Positions 1-6,241 of a stretch of 9,029 nucleotides of DNA are shown here, one piece after another. Origin of the DNA: Acidimicrobiaceae bacterium (GTDB taxonomy: Bacteria; Actinomycetota; Acidimicrobiia; Acidimicrobiales; Palsa-688); assembly GCA_003156795.1 (NCBI GenBank), contig PMHU01000081.1, positions 18,280 through 27,308 on the forward strand, read 5' to 3'. Both the position numbers and the translations under genes were made by a program. Position 1 is the stretch's first letter. The number at the start of each line of letters is the position of its first letter. Under the pieces are notes generated by a model. It did no database searches. It worked only from the letters and a program-made list of their open reading frames with translations, and had not been told where the DNA came from.

Positions 1-36
1 CTTCCTCTGCGGCCGCGGCGTGAGAAATGCGGGGAC

Positions 37-1515
37 TCACGGACCACTCCCTGATGCGGACGGCTGGCCCAGGCGAGCGTCCCTGAGGGCCGAACGACGA
101 ACCTTGCCGGCATCGTCGCGCAGCGGCTCGGAGCTCCGTTCGAACGTGCGCGGCCGTTTGTAGCTGACCAGCCTCTGCGAGAGGTGGGCCCGCAACTCGT
201 CGTCGGTGACGCTCCCGCGTGTCTCGACGATGGCGTGCACCACGTTCCCGTAGTCCTCATCGGGCAGACCGATCACGCACGACGAGAGAACGGCCGGGTG
301 CTCGTCGAGCGCGGCCTCCACTTCGGCTGGGTACACGTTGGCTCCGCCGACGAGGATCATGTCCGCCTGGCGGTCGGTCAGATACAGGTAGCCATCGTCG
401 TCGAACCAACCCATGTCGCCCAGGGACTCCCAACCGTCGCGCTCGCGAGCCGTCGCCCCGATGTAGCGGTACGTGCTCTGATCCGGCGGCGGGCGCATCC
501 AGATCTCGCCGACCTCACCCGCCGGAAGGGCCACGCCTTCCGGCCCGAATATCTTCATCTCGCTCATGACCACCCGGCCCACCGAGCCCTGGTGGGCCAA
601 CCACTCGGTTCCGTTGATCATGGTGGCCGACTGACCTTCGGTGCCGGCGTAGAGCTCGGCGATCACTTCCGGGCCCAGCCAGTCGATCCAAGCGTGCTTG
701 ACGTGGGGCGGACACGGTGCGGCCAGGTGGTACGCGGTCCTCAACGAGGAAGTATCCCGGCCCAGGCGCTCTTCGTCGGGTAGACGGAGAATGCGGGACA
801 TCATGGTGGGAACCAGGTACATGTAGGTGACGCCGTAGCGCTCGACCAGCTGCAAGCTCGAAGAAGCGTCGAAGCGCTCCATGACGACGATGTGCCCGCC
901 GAGAATGAGCGAGGTCATGGAAAAGAGGAAGGGGCCGTTGTGGTACAGCGGGCCGGTGCACAGGAACGTCTCGCCCTCGCCCACCCGCAAGAGCGGACCG
1001 GCCGCAGCCACGGGGCCGGCCAGGCCCGGCGTGGTGGCGACGATCAGCTTGGGCCGGCCCGTGCTGCCGCCAGACGTCATGGCCTTCCAGGACGGGGACA
1101 CCGCCGGCGGCAACGGCGAGTCGTCGTAGCCGTCGAGTCGGTCGTCGGCGCCGATCCACGGCCGCCCACCTCCAGGATCCAACCCGATGACCACAGCCGG
1201 CTCGGCCACGTCTATCAAGGCGGCCAGCTCCACCGCCGGCAGACGCCAGGATATGGGTTGCGGGATGGCGCCGAGCTTCCAGCAGGCCAGGGTGGCTTCG
1301 TAGAAGCCGACACTGTTCGGGAGGCCGATCGTCACCATCGAGCCCTCGCCCACGCCCAGATCGGCCAGGCATCTGGCCATCTGGTTGGACCGCGACGCCA
1401 CCGCTGACCGGCTGTGGGTCCGATCCTGGTAAGTCACGGCCGGCGCGTCCGGATCCTCGGCGGCCAAGCGGTCGAAGGCGGGACCCAGCCCGACCGGATC
1501 TGCTGCGTCGTTCAT
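37..1515 (-). CDS. AMP-forming acyl-CoA synthetase (FadD / bile-acid-CoA ligase-like)
   Basis: This 492-residue protein is a full-length ANL-superfamily adenylating enzyme. It would activate a carboxylic acid to an acyl-AMP and then to an acyl-CoA in the cytoplasm. Visible motifs in order are the phosphate-binding loop TSGGSTGRPK (147-156), the aromatic/acid motif YAGTEG (289-294), the ATP-ribose region with D367 in LGDMGWFDDDGY, the hinge D381-R382 followed by GGANVYPAEVE, YKRP (452-455), and the adenylation lysine K471 in DDAGKVRRSAL. The segments AAPCPPHVKHAWIDWLGPE and EWLAHQGSVGR resemble bile-acid/long-chain CoA ligases, so the substrate is probably a fatty acid or a hydrophobic ring acid; the exact substrate cannot be read from sequence. 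The ATG at 1515 has only a weak ribosome site. The gene is divergent from the desaturase and may share a control region with it. The N-terminal domain is slightly short for FadD proteins, but no key motif is missing. Confidence 0.93.
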   Translation of the reverse strand: MNDAADPVGLGPAFDRLAAEDPDAPAVTYQDRTHSRSAVASRSNQMARCLADLGVGEGSMVTIGLPNSVGFYEATLACWKLGAIPQPISWRLPAVELAALIDVAEPAVVIGLDPGGGRPWIGADDRLDGYDDSPLPPAVSPSWKAMTSGGSTGRPKLIVATTPGLAGPVAAAGPLLRVGEGETFLCTGPLYHNGPFLFSMTSLILGGHIVVMERFDASSSLQLVERYGVTYMYLVPTMMSRILRLPDEERLGRDTSSLRTAYHLAAPCPPHVKHAWIDWLGPEVIAELYAGTEGQSATMINGTEWLAHQGSVGRVVMSEMKIFGPEGVALPAGEVGEIWMRPPPDQSTYRYIGATARERDGWESLGDMGWFDDDGYLYLTDRQADMILVGGANVYPAEVEAALDEHPAVLSSCVIGLPDEDYGNVVHAIVETRGSVTDDELRAHLSQRLVSYKRPRTFERSSEPLRDDAGKVRRSALRDARLGQPSASGSGP

Positions 1516-1524
1516 CGACCCAGC

Positions 1525-1530
1525 ACCCTA
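1525..1530 (-). promoter_or_regulatory. possible -10 box (TAGGGT) of the acyl-CoA synthetase gene
   Basis: Read on the minus strand, TAGGGT fits the actinobacterial TANNNT -10 pattern and ends 9 nt before the ATG at 1515. Transcription would then begin about 2 nt before the start codon, giving a near-leaderless mRNA. That would fit the lack of a good Shine-Dalgarno sequence. No convincing -35 box is present at the usual distance, so this is a weak call. Confidence 0.22.
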
Positions 1531-1616
1531 CCGGGGAGCCGAGACGGCAGGACTCGAGGCCGAGCAAGGCCCCGATCGTGGACGTTCACGCCAGCTTGCG
1601 GGGGGCGGCGCTGGGA

Positions 1617-1637
1617 TCGTGGGAAAGTCGCCCACGA
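1617..1637. repeat. perfect 7-bp inverted repeat in the divergent intergenic region
   Basis: TCGTGGG (1617-1623) and CCCACGA (1631-1637) are exact reverse complements around a 7-nt spacer (AAAGTCG). The repeat lies near the middle of the 248-bp region between the divergent acyl-CoA synthetase and desaturase genes, so it could be a regulator-binding site or a hairpin. No T-run follows it on either strand, which argues against an intrinsic terminator. Confidence 0.4.
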
Positions 1638-1668
1638 CGGCCTTGGGCGCCCCCGGACTGGTGGCGCG

Positions 1669-1698
1669 TCGACACGAGCGCTCGAAACGTGAGAGAAT
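1669..1698 (+). promoter_or_regulatory. candidate promoter of the desaturase gene with a palindrome in its spacer
   Basis: TCGACA (1669-1674, five of six matches to TTGACA) and GAGAAT (1693-1698, four of six matches to TATAAT) are separated by 18 bp and point toward the desaturase start at 1764. The spacer contains the perfect 10-bp palindrome CGAGCGCTCG (1675-1684), placed where a repressor dimer would block polymerase. The predicted leader is roughly 55-60 nt. This rests on motif matching alone in GC-rich DNA. Confidence 0.33.
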
Positions 1699-1700
1699 TG

Positions 1701-1717
1701 CGGTTACCCGGCAACCG
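1701..1717. promoter_or_regulatory. candidate operator or leader hairpin, CGGTT-N7-AACCG
   Basis: CGGTT (1701-1705) and AACCG (1713-1717) form a perfect inverted repeat with a 7-nt centre. It lies immediately after the candidate -10 box, so it would cover the predicted transcription start of the desaturase gene. Together with the palindrome at 1675-1684 it could form a control site, for example for a fatty-acid-responsive repressor. The identity of any regulator is unknown. Confidence 0.3.
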
Positions 1718-1763
1718 GCGGACTGCGAAGAAGCGGCCGCATCGCCCGAGAGACTGAGGTCCA

Positions 1764-2732
1764 TTGTCAATCACCGAGTCCCTTCTCGCTCCTGCCAGCG
1801 AGGGTCCTGATGCATCCGAACCAGAGGTCCCGGAGCGCAAGAGTTGGACCGAGCAGATCACCCTGACGCTGTTTCTGGTCATACCGTTCGCGGCGGTGGT
1901 CGCGGCGGTCCCCGTGGCGTGGGGTTGGGGCCTCACCTGGCGCGACGCCGTCATCGCCACCTTCATGTACTTCCTGACCGGTCTGGGAGTGACGGTGGGA
2001 TTCCACCGCTACCTGACCCACCGCAGCTTCCAAGCCAAGAGGCCGGTCCGGGTGGCGCTGGCCATATTCGGCAGCATGGCCATACAGGGATCGGCCATCC
2101 AATGGGTCGCCGACCACCGGCGCCACCACCGCTTCTCCGACCGGGAAGGCGACCCCCATTCTCCGTGGCGCTACGGCACCGACGTCAAGGCCTTGAGCAA
2201 GGGCTTCTTCTACTCCCACGTGGGCTGGCTGTACGACTGGGACAAGACGTCCGAGGCTCATTACGCGCCCGAGCTGGTCGCCGACGCTGACATCAACTGG
2301 GTGTCCCGGAAGTTCACCTGGTGGGTCACCGCATCGTTACTGATCCCGGCGTTCATCGGGGGCATGTGGTCCTGGTCCTGGCAGGGCGCCCTGACCGCGT
2401 TCTTCTGGGCCGGCCTGGTTCGGATTTTCCTCCTCCACCACGTGACCTTCGCCATCAACTCCGTGTGCCACATCACCGGTCGGCGCCCTTTCAAGACCCG
2501 GGACCGCAGCCAGAACGTGTGGTGGCTTGCGATCCTCTCCTTCGGCGAGTCGTGGCACAACTTTCACCACGCGGAGCCGACCTCGGCCCGCCACGGCGTG
2601 CGCCTCTTCGAGATCGACACCAGCGCCATCACCATCAAATTGATGGAGAAGCTGCGTTGGGTCAGTGACGTGCGTTGGCCCGACGCCGGCATCATCGCCC
2701 GCCGCCGGGTCGCCCCCAACTCCGCGAACTGA
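1764..2732 (+). CDS. membrane acyl-CoA-type fatty acid desaturase (probably delta-9)
   Basis: This 322-residue integral membrane di-iron desaturase would insert a cis double bond into a saturated acyl chain using O2 and electrons from a separate redox partner. All three histidine boxes are present: HRYLTH (81-86), HRRHH (118-122) and HNFHH (265-269). N232 and H236 in NSVCH have the spacing of the extra Asn and His metal ligands in stearoyl-CoA desaturases. Hydrophobic segments lie at about 33-53, 61-79, 97-113, 187-201 and 208-226, fitting the four-helix desaturase fold. The start is TTG: an in-frame TGA at 1755-1757 excludes any earlier start, and the next in-frame methionine (residue 68) lies inside a membrane segment. 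GAGG at 1756-1759 is the likely ribosome site, although it is close. No cytochrome b5 or ferredoxin domain is fused. In this setting it probably supplies the mono-unsaturated substrate for the neighbouring TmsB/TmsA pair. Delta-9 specificity is inferred from family and context. Confidence 0.93.
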   Translation: MSITESLLAPASEGPDASEPEVPERKSWTEQITLTLFLVIPFAAVVAAVPVAWGWGLTWRDAVIATFMYFLTGLGVTVGFHRYLTHRSFQAKRPVRVALAIFGSMAIQGSAIQWVADHRRHHRFSDREGDPHSPWRYGTDVKALSKGFFYSHVGWLYDWDKTSEAHYAPELVADADINWVSRKFTWWVTASLLIPAFIGGMWSWSWQGALTAFFWAGLVRIFLLHHVTFAINSVCHITGRRPFKTRDRSQNVWWLAILSFGESWHNFHHAEPTSARHGVRLFEIDTSAITIKLMEKLRWVSDVRWPDAGIIARRRVAPNSAN

Positions 2733-2770
2733 AAGCCCGCTAGCGAAAGGCCCAGACCGGACCTAGAGCC

Positions 2771-2792
2771 CGAGGGTTCTTACACGCCCTCG
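2771..2792. terminator. weak hairpin at the convergent desaturase / tmsB ends
   Basis: CGAGGG (2771-2776) and CCCTCG (2787-2792) form a perfect 6-bp inverted repeat with a 10-nt loop. The repeat spans the TAA stop of the minus-strand methyltransferase gene and lies 38 bp past the desaturase stop. It is the only hairpin I see in the 47-bp convergent gap and could help end transcription from either side. It has no T-tract, and its overlap with coding sequence weakens the call. Confidence 0.25.
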
Positions 2793-4057
2793 AATACCCG
2801 CTGACGCGGGAACTCGAGCCGACGGAAAGGCATGCCGGATAGGCCGTCTTCGGTACGGACGGCCAGTACTTGGTGCAGCTCGATCCGCCTCTGAACGAAC
2901 CCGAGGCGGGACGCGGCCAGATACAGACGCCACACCCGAGCCTTCGCCTCGCCGACCTCGGCGACCGCGTCGTCCCAATGGCTGTCGAGGTTGGCGCCCC
3001 AATCCGCGCAGGTTTGGCCGTAGTGCTCCCTCAAGTTCTCCTCGTGACGGACCTCGAAACCGCTGTCCTGGATGGCGGAGATGATGGCCCCGACGGCTTC
3101 CAGCTCGCCGTCTGGGAACACATAGCGATTGATGAAGCCACCGACCCGAGCCGGCGAGTCGGTGACGGGCCTGGTGATGCAGTGATTGAGGAACCGCCCC
3201 TGCGGCCGAACCTTGGAAGCCAGGAAGCGCGCGTATCCGGGCAGATTCTTGGCCCCGATGTGTTCGGTCAAGCCGATACTGCTGACGGCGTCGAAGCCGG
3301 TCTCGCCCACGTTGCGGTAATCGTCATGGCGGATCTCGGCCACGTCGGCCAGCCCCATCTCGGCGATCCGCTTCTGACCCCACTCCGCCTGCTGGCGCGA
3401 CAGCGTCACGCCCAGCGCTTTGACTCGGTAGTGCCGGGCCGCGTGCGTGACCGTGGTCCCCCACCCACAACCGACGTCGAGCAGGCGCTGACCGGGCTGG
3501 AGGTCAAGCTTGCGGCAGACCAAGTCGACCTTCTCCTCCTGGGCCTCCTCCAGGGTGGCCCCGGGGTCGGGGTACACGGCACAGGTGTAGGCCATCGACG
3601 GCCCGAGCAACCAACCGTAGAACTTGTTGGAGACGTCGTAGTGATGGCTGATGGCGCGCGAGTCCCGTTCCAAGGAGTGGCGCAACCCCCACCACATTCC
3701 CGGGCGGGTCTCCTCCGGCGGGGGGGCGATCGGTCGCAGGATCCGGGGGCCGAAACTCCGCAGAACCTTGAACCGGTCTGACCAGGTGAGCGAAGCCACG
3801 TTCTCACCGGCGAGCGTCAGCAAGGCTGCGAACAGGTCGCCTTCGACATCGAGGTAACCGGCGACGTAGGCCCGGGCCAGACCGAGGTCACCCGGAGCGG
3901 TGGCCATGTAGTTGAGAGCGCGCTCGTCGCGGACCCGCAATCGGAACGCGGCGTCGTTCGAACCAGCCGTGCTGCCGTCGTAAGCGGCGAACGCGATGGG
4001 GGTACCCGGGGCGACGACATCGGCCAGCACCGGTGCTATCTGCCTTGAAGCTGCCAT
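2780..4057 (-). CDS. tmsB: SAM-dependent fatty-acid C10 methyltransferase (TmsB/BfaB/UfaA1-type, CFA synthase family)
   Basis: This 425-residue member of the cyclopropane-fatty-acyl-phospholipid synthase family would transfer a methyl group from SAM to the double bond of a phospholipid-bound unsaturated acyl chain. It has the family N-terminal domain (about 1-110), then HHYDVSNKFY (138-147), YTCAVYP (157-163), the SAM-binding LLDVGCGWG (192-200) and LGVTLSRQQ (215-223). C159, E265 (TEHIG), H292 (LNHC) and Y346 (EHYGQT) fall where E. coli Cfa has its bicarbonate-binding C139, E239, H266 and Y317; the E-to-H distance is 27 in both, so the site looks intact. Family alone would allow cyclopropane formation. 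The adjacent TmsA-type reductase makes a 10-methylene intermediate, reduced to a 10-methyl chain, the better reading. The ATG at 4057 is preceded by an AGGAG-type site (4069-4077). It is the last gene of the minus-strand block, after a 123-bp leader. Confidence 0.88.
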   Translation of the reverse strand: MAASRQIAPVLADVVAPGTPIAFAAYDGSTAGSNDAAFRLRVRDERALNYMATAPGDLGLARAYVAGYLDVEGDLFAALLTLAGENVASLTWSDRFKVLRSFGPRILRPIAPPPEETRPGMWWGLRHSLERDSRAISHHYDVSNKFYGWLLGPSMAYTCAVYPDPGATLEEAQEEKVDLVCRKLDLQPGQRLLDVGCGWGTTVTHAARHYRVKALGVTLSRQQAEWGQKRIAEMGLADVAEIRHDDYRNVGETGFDAVSSIGLTEHIGAKNLPGYARFLASKVRPQGRFLNHCITRPVTDSPARVGGFINRYVFPDGELEAVGAIISAIQDSGFEVRHEENLREHYGQTCADWGANLDSHWDDAVAEVGEAKARVWRLYLAASRLGFVQRRIELHQVLAVRTEDGLSGMPFRRLEFPRQRVFEGV

Positions 4058-4068
4058 CCGTTATCCAG

Positions 4069-4077
4069 TCTCCTCTT
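4069..4077 (-). promoter_or_regulatory. ribosome binding site of tmsB
   Basis: The minus strand reads AAGAGGAGA here, 11 nt before the ATG at 4057. It is a strong purine-rich match with a spacer a little longer than usual. It supports the chosen start and shows that tmsB is translated independently, unlike the overlapping ATPase genes upstream. Confidence 0.6.
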
Positions 4078-4094
4078 GATTGACGCTAAGGGCT

Positions 4095-4114
4095 CGCCAC
4101 GAAAGGACGTGGCG
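4095..4114. repeat. perfect 7-bp hairpin in the tmsA-tmsB gap
   Basis: CGCCACG (4095-4101) and CGTGGCG (4108-4114) pair perfectly around a 6-nt loop. The hairpin sits in the 123-bp gap between the end of tmsA (4181) and the start of tmsB (4057), about 37 nt before the tmsB start codon. No T-run follows it on the minus strand, so it is not a standard terminator. It could stabilise the processed tmsB message, partly attenuate transcription or bind a protein. The rest of the gap shows no ORF. Confidence 0.45.
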
Positions 4115-4180
4115 CAATTCTTCGACGTAGGGGGCCATTGGTGGACAGGGAGATGTTCCAAGTTGTTGACTAGCGAAGTC

Positions 4181-5587
4181 CTACTGAGATGCGACGCACT
4201 TGGCGTACAGGTCGAGCAACCGGCCGGCTGGGTCGTAGCGGTCCTTCAGCTGGTGATACACCGGTCCGTTATACAGCGCCCAGAAGCGCTTCTCGTCGTA
4301 AAAAGATGTCGAGTACAGGGACTTGCGCCCACCGAGCCGGTCCACCTCGGCCTCCACCCAGCGGTTGTGATGGGACCGGTCCATCCCGGGAGCGAGCGGC
4401 ACGCTCGACCAGAAGCCGACGTTGACGTAGAGGGACTCCGGGTCGAGGCGGTAGAGATCCCAAGAGGCGTCGGCGTGGCGCTGGCGCAGCGGGCAGAGCC
4501 AGAACGGCGAGATGGGCACTTCCCGCTGAAAGTTCTCTACGAACTCCCCGAGCCGGTCGATGGGCAGCTCGACGTCCTGGATGACGTTCTCGCGCTCGGG
4601 CCGACCGCGACGACGATCGATGCGCGCCATAAAATGGTGGCGCTCCTCGAAGGCCATGATCTTCCAGTACACGTCGCTTCGAAGGAGACGACGACCGGCC
4701 AGCCGGCGCACCCACGGCTTCTGGGCCATGAAGGCCCGCGAGCACCAGAACCAGTCGGTGTCCCATCGCCACAGGTAATCCCGGACCGTGAGCCAGTCCT
4801 CGCGCCGGTCCTGGATGGACCGGTAGTAGATGTCGTTCCAGGTGTAGTCGCTGGTCTGGCGGGTCGAGTCGGACCATGCGCCCAGGGTGAGGTAGCACTC
4901 GTTCGGGGCAAAGACGCACCCGTCGACGAACTGGATTTCGTCGCCTTGGTACTCGCCGCGGTCGCAGACCTGGCGCAGGGTCTCGGTCAGGTCCTTGAAG
5001 TCGTGGAAGCGCAGGTGGCGCACGTGGACGACGGGCCGGACGTCCTCAAGCTCGATTCTGACCCGGAGGGCGTAGCCGAGCGTGCCGTAGGAGTTGGGGA
5101 AGCCGAAGAACAGGTCACTGTGCTCGTTGTCCCGCCGGGCGGTGACGACTTCGCCGTCGCCGGTCAGGACGTCCATCTCGATCATGGACTCGTGCGGCAT
5201 GCCGTTGCGAAAAGACGAGCTCTCGATTCCGAGTCCGGTGATAGCGCCGCCGAGGGTGATGGTCTTGAGCTCGGGCACCACGAGAGGCATCAGGCCATGA
5301 CGCAACGTGACTTCGACCAGGTGCTCGTAAGTGGTCATGCCCTGCACGTCCGCGGTCCGCGCCTCCGCGTCCACTTCTATGACACCGTCGAAAGCCCTGA
5401 CGTCGAGGCCCGGAGTCATCGACTTGGCCCTGGGCCGGAACAAGTTCGACGTCTTCTTGGCCAGCCTTATCCCTTCTCCGGGGGGGATGGCCTCGTATTG
5501 GGCCCGGAGCCGGTCGACTCGACGTCGATACTCGGCCCACTCGGTCGTGTGGCGCGGCGTGGTTGGCGTCGTTGCGGCCGGTGCCAT
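4181..5587 (-). CDS. tmsA: FAD-linked 10-methylene fatty-acid reductase (TmsA/BfaA-type)
   Basis: This 468-residue flavoprotein belongs to the FAD-linked oxidase family with a PCMH-type FAD-binding fold, in the branch related to the sterol delta-24 reductase DWF1/DHCR24. The FAD domain covers roughly residues 45-185. Its core is VVPELKTITLGGAITGLGIE (102-121, including the GG-x3-G-x-G region), SFRNGMPHES (125-134), DVLTGDGEVV (139-148) and NSYGTLGYALRV (165-176). The remainder is the substrate domain, rich in Trp and Tyr, with no membrane segment. From memory, the FAD core closely resembles mycobacterial Rv0449c and the BfaA/TmsA proteins, which reduce the 10-methylene intermediate made by the partner methyltransferase to a 10-methyl acyl chain. 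The matching methyltransferase follows directly. The ATG at 5587 is 9 bp after the ATPase 2 stop with only a weak ribosome site, suggesting co-transcription and possibly translation by re-initiation. A simple sterol-type reductase is the main alternative. Confidence 0.87.
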   Translation of the reverse strand: MAPAATTPTTPRHTTEWAEYRRRVDRLRAQYEAIPPGEGIRLAKKTSNLFRPRAKSMTPGLDVRAFDGVIEVDAEARTADVQGMTTYEHLVEVTLRHGLMPLVVPELKTITLGGAITGLGIESSSFRNGMPHESMIEMDVLTGDGEVVTARRDNEHSDLFFGFPNSYGTLGYALRVRIELEDVRPVVHVRHLRFHDFKDLTETLRQVCDRGEYQGDEIQFVDGCVFAPNECYLTLGAWSDSTRQTSDYTWNDIYYRSIQDRREDWLTVRDYLWRWDTDWFWCSRAFMAQKPWVRRLAGRRLLRSDVYWKIMAFEERHHFMARIDRRRGRPERENVIQDVELPIDRLGEFVENFQREVPISPFWLCPLRQRHADASWDLYRLDPESLYVNVGFWSSVPLAPGMDRSHHNRWVEAEVDRLGGRKSLYSTSFYDEKRFWALYNGPVYHQLKDRYDPAGRLLDLYAKCVASQ

Positions 5588-5596
5588 GCCTTAAAA

Positions 5597-6241
5597 CTAC
5601 CCCGAATGACCACGCCCAGAACGCAACTCGAGCACCCGGTCGCAGCTTTCGGCCACCTCCAAGTCGTGGGTGGCCAGCACCAGCAAGGCGCCCCGGCCGG
5701 TGATATCGAGCAGCCTGGAAAGGGCGAGGGCTCGCGACGCGGGGTCAAGCTCGGCGGTGGGCTCGTCGGCTATGAGGAGCCGCGGTTGAAGAGCCAGGGC
5801 GCGTGCGATGGCGACGCGCTGCTGCTGGCCGCCGGAGAGCTCCTCGGCCAGCTGGTGGCCGTGGGCTGCCAGCCCGAGCTGCTCCAGCGCTTCGTTGGCG
5901 GCCTCGGTCGCGGCGCGGCGGGGTCGTCCGGCCGCGAGCAGCGCCACTTCTACGTTCTCCGACGCAGTCAGCAAGGATACGAGGCCGTAGCCCTGCAAGA
6001 TCATGGCCACGCCCTGGTCCGGGTTGGCGACGCCACCTACCGGCGTTCCATCCAGGAGCACTTCTCCCTCGGCGGGACGGGCCAGACCGGACAGCAGGGC
6101 GAGCAAGCTGGACTTGCCCGACCCCGAGGGCCCGGTGACGGCCAGACGCTCACCGGCCTGAAGGTTCAACTCGACGCCCGTGAAAATGATCCGACCGTCG
6201 ATCGCACAGCCGAGGTTGCGAGCTTCGAGGATGGCGGTCAT
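5597..6241 (-). CDS. ABC transporter ATP-binding protein 2 (LolD/MacB-type)
   Basis: This compact 214-residue ABC ATPase would drive the FtsX-type permease encoded two genes upstream. It has Walker A GPSGSGKSS (37-45), Q-loop Q83, signature LSGGQQQRVAIARAL (135-149), Walker B LLIADEP (155-161) with catalytic E160, D-loop ELD (164-166) and H-loop H192. Every catalytic element is intact. Its size is that of stand-alone LolD/FtsE-type subunits. The ATG at 6241 overlaps the stop of ATPase 1 as ATGA, and GGGAG (6248-6252 on the plus strand) sits 6 nt before it, so translation is probably coupled. It differs clearly from ATPase 1, with a different signature and no C-terminal tail, so the two may form a heterodimer. 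The cargo is unknown; the tmsA gene 9 bp downstream makes a lipid plausible. Confidence 0.93.
   Translation of the reverse strand: MTAILEARNLGCAIDGRIIFTGVELNLQAGERLAVTGPSGSGKSSLLALLSGLARPAEGEVLLDGTPVGGVANPDQGVAMILQGYGLVSLLTASENVEVALLAAGRPRRAATEAANEALEQLGLAAHGHQLAEELSGGQQQRVAIARALALQPRLLIADEPTAELDPASRALALSRLLDITGRGALLVLATHDLEVAESCDRVLELRSGRGHSG

Noticed and set aside
1..36. A possible terminator or gene end at the left edge.
   Set aside because: Only 36 bases follow the acyl-CoA synthetase stop, and I see no clear hairpin with a T-run or other coding signal in them.
515..1567. A 350-codon minus-strand frame overlapping the acyl-CoA synthetase gene in another frame.
   Set aside because: Its Arg/Gly-rich composition without motifs, together with complete overlap with a well-supported gene, marks it as a shadow.
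1699..1720. The run ACCCGGCAACCGGC resembles the conserved core of SAM-I/SAM-IV riboswitches, which would be attractive near a SAM-using enzyme.
   Set aside because: The other conserved riboswitch elements and the closing helices are not visible around it, and it lies in front of the desaturase, not the methyltransferase. A covariance-model search would settle it; I treat it as a simple inverted repeat.
1528..1770. Small ORFs on both strands in the divergent intergenic region.
   Set aside because: They have no ribosome sites, no recognisable motifs and Arg/Ser-rich composition, and several run into the flanking genes. Regulatory DNA is the simpler reading.
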